Program-made: the position numbers and the translations under genes
NCBI GenBank assembly: GCA_030950365.1
Contig: JAUZRQ010000002.1
Span: 154,120 to 218,119, forward strand
Source of the DNA: Candidatus Zhuqueibacterota bacterium
GTDB taxonomy: Bacteria; Zhuqueibacterota; Zhuqueibacteria; Zhuqueibacterales; Geothermadaptataceae
Reading direction: 5' to 3'
DNA: 64,000 bases
Notes under the pieces: generated by a model
Databases searched by the model: none
What the model was told of the DNA's origin: nothing
The model's input: only the letters and a program-made list of their open reading frames with translations
Shown here: piece after piece, positions 51,615 through 59,230 of the stretch
Layout of the letters: each line of letters starts with the position of its first letter
Position numbering within the stretch: the stretch's first letter is position 1

Positions 51615-51629
51615 GCAAGAGCTATGCCA
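51615..51629 (-). promoter_or_regulatory. Sigma-54 promoter of the cytochrome operon
   Basis: On the minus strand the sequence is TGGCATAGCTCTTGC, against the consensus TGGCAC-N5-TTGC: one mismatch and the exact GG-to-GC spacing. Transcription should start near 51603, about 50 bases before the NHL lipoprotein start codon. A sigma-54 activator gene lies immediately upstream. Confidence 0.8.
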
Positions 51630-51771
51630 TAAAGCGCTTAATATTAGAAATATTAATGGTTTTGTGCTTTGAATGACCACGCTTAACGCTAATAAAATCA
51701 GGGCGAAACATTTGGGATGGGAAATCGGTTTTTGCTTGCTAGAAGAGAAGTTGCAATAGTACAACAAAAGC

Positions 51772-51808
51772 TGCGCTATTTTGCACACTTTGTGCGTGAT
51801 TTCGCGCA
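51772..51808. promoter_or_regulatory. Tandem palindromes, putative enhancer sites for the sigma-54 regulator
   Basis: TGCGC-N6-GCACA (51772-51787) is followed by TGTGC-N8-GCGCA (51791-51808). Their centres are 20 bases apart, about two helical turns, and lie roughly 175-195 bases upstream of the predicted start point, as is usual for NtrC-type enhancers. A near copy of the first lies at 55092-55107. Confidence 0.65.
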
Positions 51809-52037
51809 GTTTTCGGGATCGGATTTTCAGCGAATTTAAAATGAATGGAGGTCTCAATCGGCTTGCGACGGCCAGAGTAGGCAACAGGCCAGGGACCGCA
51901 AACAGTGGTAGCCTATCCATCCACCGGCCACAACAACAGTCTGCTTCTTCCGATGTAGCAGTTATGATGATGGCTCATCCCCGGAACAGATATTTAAAAA
52001 CCGAATGCCATCCCGTAGCGTCATTTTGGTTCCGTCC

Positions 52038-53405
52038 CTAATTCAACAGGCGATATTTTTTCATTTTGTAGCGTAAAGCATGCCGGGATATTCGCAGCAA
52101 TTGTGCCGCCCGAGATTGATTCCCCTTGGTGCGTTTCAGTGCCTGCTCAATGATGGATTTTTCAATGTCCTTGAGGGCCACGGTGCCTTCCAGTCGGACG
52201 ACCGGTTCATTGGGCTGCAACTCTTCCTGAAGGGTGATTTCCAGCGGCAAATGTTCCGGTTGAATGATATCGGTGTTCTCCAGAATCATCACGCGTTCCA
52301 GCACATTGCGTAACTCTCTCACGTTTCCTGGCCAGTGGTAGGACTCGAGAATAGCCAGGGCCTCCTGGCTGATGCCACGGACATGCTTTTTAAATTCCTT
52401 GTTGAACTGATCGATAAAATGGTAGGCCAATGCCTTGATGTCTTCCGGCCGTTCCCGCAGAGGCGGTAAAACCACCGGAATGACTTTTAGACGATAGTAC
52501 AGGTCTTCACGAAATTTACCCTCTTTGACCAGCTCTTCCAGGTTTTTGTTGGTGGCGGCAACCACGCGTACGTTGACTTCGATATCCTTTGTGCCGCCGA
52601 TCCGCTTAAAGGTTCGATCTTCCAGGAAACGCAGCAATTTGACTTGAAAATTCAGCGAAGCATCGCCGATTTCATCGAGAAAAATGGTGCCATTATTGGC
52701 CATTTCCAGCAGGCCTTTTTTGGTGGTTTTGGCATCGGTGAACGCGCCTTTCTCATAGCCAAATAGCTCGCTTTCCAAAAGCGTATCTGGCAGGGAGCCG
52801 CAATTCAGCGCCATGAATGGGTAGTGCGATCGCTGGCTCTCGTAATGAATGGCTTTCGCGACCAGGTCTTTGCCGGTGCCGCTTTCGCCCGTGATGAGCA
52901 CCGTGGTTGCGTCACTCTGTGCAATTTTGCGTATCAGAGTGAAGACTTGCTGCATGCATTTGGATTCGCCGATGATATTGCTGAAGCCATATTTCTGTTT
53001 CAGGTTTTGCCGCAACTCGGCGACTTCCTGGCTCAGCCGGTGGCTTTTCAGCGCGCGGCTTAAAATAACCTTAAGTTCTTCAAACGAAAAGGGTTTTTTG
53101 ATGAAATCGGTGGCGCCTAGCTTCACGGCCTGCACGGCCGTTTCCACCGTGGCGTAAGCCGTCATCATAATCACGATGGTTTGCGGCAGTGAGTCGTGAA
53201 TTTTTTTAAGCACTTCAAGACCGTCAATGTCGGGCAATTTCAGGTCCAGCAGGACAATGTCCGGCGACAGTTCCTGAATGCTCTGGATTGCCTGGGTGCC
53301 GTTGGTCACCACCGTTACATCAACCCCCTCCTTTTGCAAATCCCGGGAAAGCGACCAGGAGACCAGTTTGTCGTCATCGACGATCAGGATTTTTAAGCTT
53401 TTCAT
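52038..53405 (-). CDS. NtrC-family sigma-54-dependent response regulator
   Basis: The 455-residue regulator has a receiver domain (phosphorylation at Asp54 in VLLDLKLPDIDG), an AAA+ domain with Walker A GESGTGKD (173-180) and a sigma-54 contact loop GAFTDA (220-225, a common variant of GAFTGA), and a Fis-type helix-turn-helix at the C-terminus (NQSRAAQLLRISRHALRYKM). It should activate sigma-54 promoters when phosphorylated by the kinase encoded just upstream (29-bp gap). It lies between two cytochrome operons with matching palindromes, so it is their likely activator. Confidence 0.96.
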   Translation of the reverse strand: MKSLKILIVDDDKLVSWSLSRDLQKEGVDVTVVTNGTQAIQSIQELSPDIVLLDLKLPDIDGLEVLKKIHDSLPQTIVIMMTAYATVETAVQAVKLGATDFIKKPFSFEELKVILSRALKSHRLSQEVAELRQNLKQKYGFSNIIGESKCMQQVFTLIRKIAQSDATTVLITGESGTGKDLVAKAIHYESQRSHYPFMALNCGSLPDTLLESELFGYEKGAFTDAKTTKKGLLEMANNGTIFLDEIGDASLNFQVKLLRFLEDRTFKRIGGTKDIEVNVRVVAATNKNLEELVKEGKFREDLYYRLKVIPVVLPPLRERPEDIKALAYHFIDQFNKEFKKHVRGISQEALAILESYHWPGNVRELRNVLERVMILENTDIIQPEHLPLEITLQEELQPNEPVVRLEGTVALKDIEKSIIEQALKRTKGNQSRAAQLLRISRHALRYKMKKYRLLN

Positions 53406-53434
53406 GTTGCCAAGTTCTCCCTAACAGCATGCGT

Positions 53435-54910
53435 TCATAACCTTTCCACGCTGCCAGCGGGCAGCTCGATGATAAACGTTGTTCCTTTTCCGGGGATGCT
53501 TTCAAACGTCAAATTCCCGGAATGCTTGAGAATAATTTCCCTGCACAGCGTCAGGCCCAGGCCTGTGCCTTTCTCCTTGGTGGTAAAAAACGGTTGAAAT
53601 ACCCTGTCCTGAATTTCTTTTGGAATCCCAATACCTGTGTCTTGAATCGTAATCCGAAGCTTTTCGGCAGGCTGCATATATTCGGTTGTGATTTTTAGAT
53701 TACCGCCATCCGGCATTGCCTGCACGGCATTGATAATCAGATTCAGTAAGACCTGTTCAATTTGCTTGGCATCGGCCAGAACATCCGGTAGCTCCCGATC
53801 CAGTTCGCTGGTCACCTCGATCGATTCCATGTCTGGCTGCTGACGGATGAACAACAGAATCCGCTCAATGATAATATTGATATCCGTTGGCTTCCGCTCA
53901 AATTGCGTCTGTTTGGCAAATGACAGTAGCGCTTCCAGGTTTTGCTCAACCCGGTTTGCTTGTTTGATGATTTCTTCGAATATCTCGCGCCGTTTGTCGT
54001 CTTTGGGAATCTCTCGTATTATTGAATTTAATGCAAAAACAATGCCTGAAATCGGATTCTTGATTTCATGGGCCAGACTGGCCGCCATCTCACCCATCTT
54101 GGCCAGGGATTCGGCCTGCATCATTTGCTGCTGATGGTGCTCGATCAGGTGTTTCTGAGCCCATTCCAATTTTCGTGCCATGGAATTGAGGCCCATAGCC
54201 AGTTGCCCCAATTCATCGTTGACTGGATGATCAATGCGGACCGAAAAATCCCCTCGTTCAATCGCTTCCATAGCTTTCCGAAGTTTTTGCACGGGATTGT
54301 CCACAGAACGGACAAATAACCCATAGGTCGTCAGAGAAAGAAAGCCGATTAGACCGATGGCGATGAAGCCAAGCAGAATGTATTCTTTTTTCAGAGAATG
54401 AATACTCATCTCATCGGATGTTTTGACAAAAAGGATACCATTGAGAGATTGGGCTGGATCATGGCAAGAATGACAGGTTTTTTTATTTTCTAGCTTTCTG
54501 AATTTAATGAAATAGGTGTTATTATTTTCATGAAAATTGTAAAATAGGCTGTCTTCTTTACTTTTTACAAAGTCTAAAAAATCAGATGGTTTGAAAGTTT
54601 TCGCTATTTCACTAATAGAAGAAGAGTATGCAATTTTTCCATCAGGTCGGACAATACGAATCATTTCAATATGATGAAGTTGTGCTAATTGGGGGAGTAC
54701 AGAATTAAGCAATTCCGGGGTTTTGTTTTTCATCATTGCAATAAGCGTGTTTTCAACGATACGAATCGCTTTTTCAGCATCGCTTTGCAGGTGGTCCCGG
54801 ACGGAGAGGTAATGAAAGCGGTAAACAAGGGTAAATGAAATCAGCACGATCGTGCCGACGATCCAGACAATGTGGGCGATCAAGCGTGTCCGCAATTTGC
54901 GAAAGACCAT
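53435..54910 (-). CDS. Membrane histidine kinase with extracytoplasmic haem c motif
   Basis: The 491-residue kinase has membrane helices at about residues 10-30 and 177-200 that enclose an extracytoplasmic sensor domain. This carries CHSCH (Cys146-His150) in KTCHSCHDPAQS, a covalent haem c site. HAMP (about 201-253), a coiled linker and HisKA with His281 in SLAHEIKNPISG follow, then HATPase_c. The haem suggests sensing of redox state, oxygen, nitric oxide or an electron acceptor. It is paired with the sigma-54 regulator downstream. GGAG precedes the ATG. Confidence 0.94.
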   Translation of the reverse strand: MVFRKLRTRLIAHIVWIVGTIVLISFTLVYRFHYLSVRDHLQSDAEKAIRIVENTLIAMMKNKTPELLNSVLPQLAQLHHIEMIRIVRPDGKIAYSSSISEIAKTFKPSDFLDFVKSKEDSLFYNFHENNNTYFIKFRKLENKKTCHSCHDPAQSLNGILFVKTSDEMSIHSLKKEYILLGFIAIGLIGFLSLTTYGLFVRSVDNPVQKLRKAMEAIERGDFSVRIDHPVNDELGQLAMGLNSMARKLEWAQKHLIEHHQQQMMQAESLAKMGEMAASLAHEIKNPISGIVFALNSIIREIPKDDKRREIFEEIIKQANRVEQNLEALLSFAKQTQFERKPTDINIIIERILLFIRQQPDMESIEVTSELDRELPDVLADAKQIEQVLLNLIINAVQAMPDGGNLKITTEYMQPAEKLRITIQDTGIGIPKEIQDRVFQPFFTTKEKGTGLGLTLCREIILKHSGNLTFESIPGKGTTFIIELPAGSVERL

Positions 54911-55604
54911 GGTTTTGCTCCATTTGTGATATCACACCGAAGCCTAACTTGGTAATCTATCTATCCTCAAACACCGACCTCAGAATCTTATCCAGAATTC
55001 ATCCACGATGCTCAAATTCGGAACAAGCCCAACTATCAGATCGATTTTAGCGATAATAGAGTCGGAAATTTCTTGAAACGCATGAGCAAACTGCGCCATT
55101 TAGCACACCTGTTGGTTTTAAAATAGCGCATAATCATGGCGATTGCAAGGAGATGATGCCCTGGACGTAGAAAATTTCAACAATGGGAACGATTTTGGCA
55201 TCATTCATATTCTGAAAGCCATTTTTTCATTCCGTTTTCTGGTGGCAACCGCAAGGCGGTCGTCAATATGCCGGAATGATCAAAACAGCCTGTGGCTGAA
55301 TGGTTATAAAGAAATGATTGCAAAGCTGCGCATCGTGAAGCAGCGGCACTGAAAGTTGCGGAATCCCTTGCTTTTTACGCCTCCGGTACGTTTATTGCAA
55401 TCATAGTGGATCAAACAGCAGAAACGATTCAGCCTCGGGCCGTCGCTTGTCATTCTAATTTTCAGCAATGGGCCGGTGGAAAGCAATGGAAAACAGTAAG
55501 TTCATCCAACGGCTCATTCCTTGGAGCGGCGAAATACAACAATGGCAGGTGTGGCTGAATCGCTACCAATCAAGGTGATGTCCAACGCAATTGGTGGACG
55601 TGCC
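54911..55604. other. Divergent regulatory gap between kinase and second cytochrome operon
   Basis: No gene is supported; an open frame reaches back from the NHL gene to 55521 without conservation. The gap holds the palindrome at 55092-55107 and a GCGCA half-site at 55126-55130. Possible sigma-54 elements at 55253 and 55345 are imperfect. Confidence 0.6.
55092..55107. promoter_or_regulatory. Palindrome matching the enhancer site of the other cytochrome operon
   Basis: TGCGCCATTTAGCACA here agrees in 14 of 16 positions with the site at 51772-51787. It lies between the kinase gene and the second cytochrome operon and could serve either. Confidence 0.65.
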
Positions 55605-56855
55605 ATGAATATCGCCAGTCAATCCGTGGTGAGGGCATTGGCTGTGGCGCTCTGCATGGGCAGCATCTGGGTGCCTCGCACGGCGTTGAGCCAATCGCCT
55701 CAGGCGCAGGCAAGTCATGTCATGCGCGTGCATAGCGGGCTCAAAAGCCCGGTTCGCATCGCCATCGCTCAGGATCAGGTTTACGTGGTCGATAGTTTCC
55801 TGAATCGCATTCTTAAATTTGATCTCAACGGCCAACTGGTCGATAGCCTCTCGATTGCCGACAGGCCTCTGGCCATTGCGGTGAATCCGGCCAACCTTCT
55901 ATACATTGGGAATCGCCTCAATGGCCGGCTGCAGACGGTCAATTTCGACCACCGAATAGCCAAACCCCTGCCAGGAAGTGCCGCTCAATTGGCTTTGCCC
56001 ACAAGTGCTACTTTTGATGATGAAAACCATTTTTATGTCGTCGATAGCAAAAGCGCCAAAATCGTCAAGCTGGATGCGGCCGGCAATGTGTTGAGCGAAT
56101 TCGGCCAGGACAGGCTGGTTTTTCCAACCGGCATCGCCTTCGATGTCAAAAATCAGCGTCTTCTGGTTACAGAGCACGGCGGCCTTAATCTGGCGAACCA
56201 TGACAATGATATGATTTATGCGTTTAGCAAAAATGGGACGTTCATCCACAGTTTCGGCAAAATGGGCTCGCTTCCCGGGCGGCTGACGCGGGCCCAGGGG
56301 CTGGCGGTGGACCGCTTCGGCCGGATTTATGTGGTGGATCCGTTTCAGGCCAGGGTCAATGTGTACAGCGAGAATGGTGAATTCCTCGCCCAAATTGGCA
56401 CCTTTGGTCGCGAGCCGGGGCAATTCCGGCTGCCCATGGACGTGGCCATTGATGCGCAAAATCGCATCTGGGTCGTGTCCATGAATAACGGAGCTATCGA
56501 GGTATTCGACGTTGGAGATTTGCCCACACCGGTAGACCTTAGCGATGACGCCAGCATCCCGGATGATTTTCGGCTGCTTGCGAATTTTCCCAATCCGTTC
56601 AAAAAGGGCACGTATATCCCGTTTGCTCTGGTCCGCGCCGGAGAGGTTACGATTCGAATTTACAACGAAGTCGGGACCCTGATTCGCGCATTTCAACTGG
56701 GACAGAAGCAGGCCGGGAACTACCTGGGTTCAAATCAGGCCCTTTTCTGGGATGGCCGGGATTCGCAGGGACGGTCGGTGGCCAGTGGCCTTTATTTTTA
56801 CGAGATGCAATTTGAGCGAACCAGACTCAGGCGCAAAATGCTGCTGATCCGCTAA
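55605..56855 (+). CDS. Secreted NHL-repeat protein with FlgD/Por-sorting-like C-terminal domain
   Basis: From the ATG at 55605 (GGTGG upstream) the protein has 416 residues and a signal peptide ending near ALSQS. NHL-type blades follow (QVYVVDSFLNRILKFD, RIYVVDPFQARVNVYS). Residues from about 325 form a FlgD-Ig-like domain: LLANFPNPFKKGTYIPF, VTIRIYNEVGTLIR and DGRDSQGRSVASGLYFYEM. This domain is typical of proteins exported to the surface in the FCB bacteria, often by type IX secretion. It precedes the 22-haem cytochrome gene in the same direction and probably forms an operon with it. Confidence 0.85.
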   Translation: MNIASQSVVRALAVALCMGSIWVPRTALSQSPQAQASHVMRVHSGLKSPVRIAIAQDQVYVVDSFLNRILKFDLNGQLVDSLSIADRPLAIAVNPANLLYIGNRLNGRLQTVNFDHRIAKPLPGSAAQLALPTSATFDDENHFYVVDSKSAKIVKLDAAGNVLSEFGQDRLVFPTGIAFDVKNQRLLVTEHGGLNLANHDNDMIYAFSKNGTFIHSFGKMGSLPGRLTRAQGLAVDRFGRIYVVDPFQARVNVYSENGEFLAQIGTFGREPGQFRLPMDVAIDAQNRIWVVSMNNGAIEVFDVGDLPTPVDLSDDASIPDDFRLLANFPNPFKKGTYIPFALVRAGEVTIRIYNEVGTLIRAFQLGQKQAGNYLGSNQALFWDGRDSQGRSVASGLYFYEMQFERTRLRRKMLLIR

Positions 56856-56887
56856 AAGGTTCGGTGGGCTCGAGGAGGAGGCAGATC

Positions 56888-56908
56888 ATGACACTATCGG
56901 GCAATTAA
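56888..56908 (+). other. Six-codon open frame with strong ribosome-binding site
   Basis: AGGAGGAGG lies about eight bases before ATG, followed by codons for MTLSGN and TAA. The frame differs from that of the cytochrome 33 bases downstream. It could be a leader peptide controlling the cytochrome or a chance sequence. Confidence 0.3.
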
Positions 56909-56940
56909 GCAATGGGGCGCAGACCGTGAAGAGGAAAAGC

Positions 56941-59022
56941 ATGAGACCAGGATTCGCGCTGGCGGTTCTGGCCACGATCGCGTTGCACTGGCATCCCCTG
57001 TTGGCGCAGGATGCCAATCCCTACAGATTGTATCTGCCGCCGGGAGTGCAGGGACAGGTTGGCACTCCAGACCCGCCGCACTGGGGCAATGGCATCGATT
57101 GCGGCTCCTGCCATGTGGCGCATCAAGGCGCGGATGTGCAGCTCACTAATCAGGTCGGCAATGCCAATTTGTGCATGAGCTGCCACAATCCTGCCGGACT
57201 GGCGAGCAACAAGCCGTTTTCGGATGCCGATCGCGCCGTGCCCGGAACCAGTGGCACCTCACACGCATGGGATGTGCCGGCAACGAATAGCGATTACGGC
57301 GCCGACCTGCCCATCAATCCGGAGCTGCGGCTGCGCATTTATGATGGCAACATCGTCTGTTCCACCTGCCACAACCAGCACAAGCAAACCTATTCGCCGT
57401 TTTTGCGGGCATCCAATTATCAAAACGCCATGTGTAAAGATTGCCATGCTGTGCGCAATGTGGGCAGCTACCGGGATGATCCCAACAACCGCGGCAGCCA
57501 TCCGGTGGGCATCCCGTATCCCACAGACGATTCCCGCTTCTTTGCATCGCCGCAGAATCCGGCCCTGCCGCTGGTGGATCCCGACCGGGTGGAATGCACC
57601 ACCTGTCATCAGGTGCATTTTGCCGATTCAGGCGGGGCCAACGGCGGCGCCGGCGATGGCTATATTCTGCGCGTGCCCAACGATGACAATTTGTGCAAGA
57701 GTTGCCACGCCTATCAGGATCATCAGGGCATGGGATGCTTAACCTGCCATGACGTGCATGATCCGCAGCGCCAAAACATTTTTATCGTGCGAAATGCCGT
57801 GGATACACCGAATAGCGGCACACGTTCGGTCGTGTTTACGGCCGAAACGGGCGCGAACTCTTTCGCAGATGGCGATAGCCAGTACGATGGCATTTGCGAG
57901 GTGTGCCACACCGCCACGAAATACCATCGCAATGATGGTACCGGCGACCACTCGCACAACGCCGGCAAAAATTGTACGCAATGTCACACCCATGAAAATC
58001 AATTTCATTTCGAGCATCCCACGGCCAATACCGACTGCAGCAATTGTCACACCGACATGCTGGCCGCCCATAACGACAATTGCCAGGCCTGCCATCCGGT
58101 GGATTTCACTGCCACCATTATCGGCCCCATTGGCACCTGGAATGGTGAGTGTTCGGCGTGTCACAATCCCGGAGTGGCGGAAACTGGCAATCTGCAGACG
58201 CCGACAAAAGGCCACCGCTGTATCGTCTGTCATGGCCAGCAAATGGAAACCGGAAATTTTGAAGGCTTCCACAAAGAGCACATTGACAAAGCCAACTGCG
58301 TGGTGTGTCACGGCTTTATTCCTAACACCGGTACGGCCATCGGCTCCGACAATCGCGATGTGTGCGCGATATGCCATGTTGGCGGCAAAAATGACGCGGT
58401 GCAGAGCATCCATAAACGCCACGTTCCCAAAGGATTGAGCTGCCTGGAATGCCACAACGGCAGTCGTCCGCCGGTGGATGTGACCGATGGCGCGCCGGTT
58501 GGGAATGCGAGGAACGTATGCCAGGCGTGCCATTCCGATCAATCGCCGTCGGCCTTCCAAAACGATTTTGAAAGGTTGCACAAAGAGCATGCGGATAAAC
58601 GTCTGGATTGCGGCGCCTGCCACAAAAACGCCAACCTGCAGGACGACCGCGTGCCGATGCCCTCCATCGATGATCCGGTGCGCCAGCAGGTCAATCGCAG
58701 CGGGTTCAATGAGTGCGCCCATTGCCATGCCGGCGGCAAGTCGGCCGGCACCACGGAAGTGCACAATAAACACGTGGAAGGGATGTGGCAGTGGTGCTAC
58801 AATTGCCATGAGGGCAACGACGGTCGGCCGCTGGGCACCGATCCGCCGGTGACCCAGCCCTCCGAGGCCTGCCAGCTCTGTCATAGTGGTCGCAGCTATA
58901 ATGATTCGTCCCCCTTCAATATTCACAAAAAGCACGTAAGCAAGAAACAAAACGTAAAATGCTACGCATGCCACCAGGCTCAACCGCCGATTTTCGACTG
59001 GCCGCAGGCGTGGATGCAATAA
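56941..59022 (+). CDS. 22-haem c-type cytochrome
   Basis: From the ATG at 56941 (AAGAGG upstream) the protein has 693 residues, with a signal peptide ending near LLAQD and no lipobox, so it should be periplasmic or released to the surface. I count 22 CxxCH motifs spread along the whole chain, with many free histidines (HKEHIDK, HKRHVPK, HKKHVSK) that can be distal ligands. The C-terminal half repeats an HKxH-then-CxxCH pattern, as in OmcX- or cytochrome-c3-like proteins. GTG 56926 is an alternative start. It follows a secreted NHL gene by 85 bp. Confidence 0.93.
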   Translation: MRPGFALAVLATIALHWHPLLAQDANPYRLYLPPGVQGQVGTPDPPHWGNGIDCGSCHVAHQGADVQLTNQVGNANLCMSCHNPAGLASNKPFSDADRAVPGTSGTSHAWDVPATNSDYGADLPINPELRLRIYDGNIVCSTCHNQHKQTYSPFLRASNYQNAMCKDCHAVRNVGSYRDDPNNRGSHPVGIPYPTDDSRFFASPQNPALPLVDPDRVECTTCHQVHFADSGGANGGAGDGYILRVPNDDNLCKSCHAYQDHQGMGCLTCHDVHDPQRQNIFIVRNAVDTPNSGTRSVVFTAETGANSFADGDSQYDGICEVCHTATKYHRNDGTGDHSHNAGKNCTQCHTHENQFHFEHPTANTDCSNCHTDMLAAHNDNCQACHPVDFTATIIGPIGTWNGECSACHNPGVAETGNLQTPTKGHRCIVCHGQQMETGNFEGFHKEHIDKANCVVCHGFIPNTGTAIGSDNRDVCAICHVGGKNDAVQSIHKRHVPKGLSCLECHNGSRPPVDVTDGAPVGNARNVCQACHSDQSPSAFQNDFERLHKEHADKRLDCGACHKNANLQDDRVPMPSIDDPVRQQVNRSGFNECAHCHAGGKSAGTTEVHNKHVEGMWQWCYNCHEGNDGRPLGTDPPVTQPSEACQLCHSGRSYNDSSPFNIHKKHVSKKQNVKCYACHQAQPPIFDWPQAWMQ

Positions 59023-59044
59023 TATCCCATTGAACGGCAGGAAG

Positions 59045-59076
59045 AAACGGCAGGTCATTCCCGGCCTGCCGTTTTT
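59045..59076 (+). terminator. Terminator after the 22-haem cytochrome gene
   Basis: AAACGGCAGG (59045-59054) pairs with CCTGCCGTTT (59065-59074) around a 10-base loop, with further T. It lies 23 bases after the stop codon. Confidence 0.8.
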
Positions 59077-59230
59077 CATTATAGGGCAAAGCCGGCGGTT
59101 TCTCTAATGCTTCTCCTCGCAAATCTGCCTGATGGTTCGATATCATTTTGGAATCTGCCTGTCCATACCTATATTTATTACATCGTGTGAAATCATGCGT
59201 ATCGAATCAAAAGCATTGCAGGAGATAATC

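Larger units (their letters stand above)
51554..52037. other. Regulatory gap upstream of the cytochrome operon
   Basis: No gene is present. It carries a sigma-54 promoter (51615-51629) and two palindromic sites (51772-51808). It also contains the 3' flank of the sigma-54 regulator gene, which ends at 52038 on the same strand. Confidence 0.75.

Noticed and set aside
55345..55359. Sigma-54-like sequence GGCACTGAAAGTTGC before the second cytochrome operon
   Set aside because: GG-to-GC spacing is one base too long, which sigma-54 does not tolerate well; TGGCAACCGCAAGGC at 55253 has correct spacing but a poor -12 element.
57739..59079. 446-codon minus-strand frame opposite the 22-haem cytochrome
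   Set aside because: The plus-strand frame has 22 CxxCH motifs and a signal peptide; the antisense frame has no family features.
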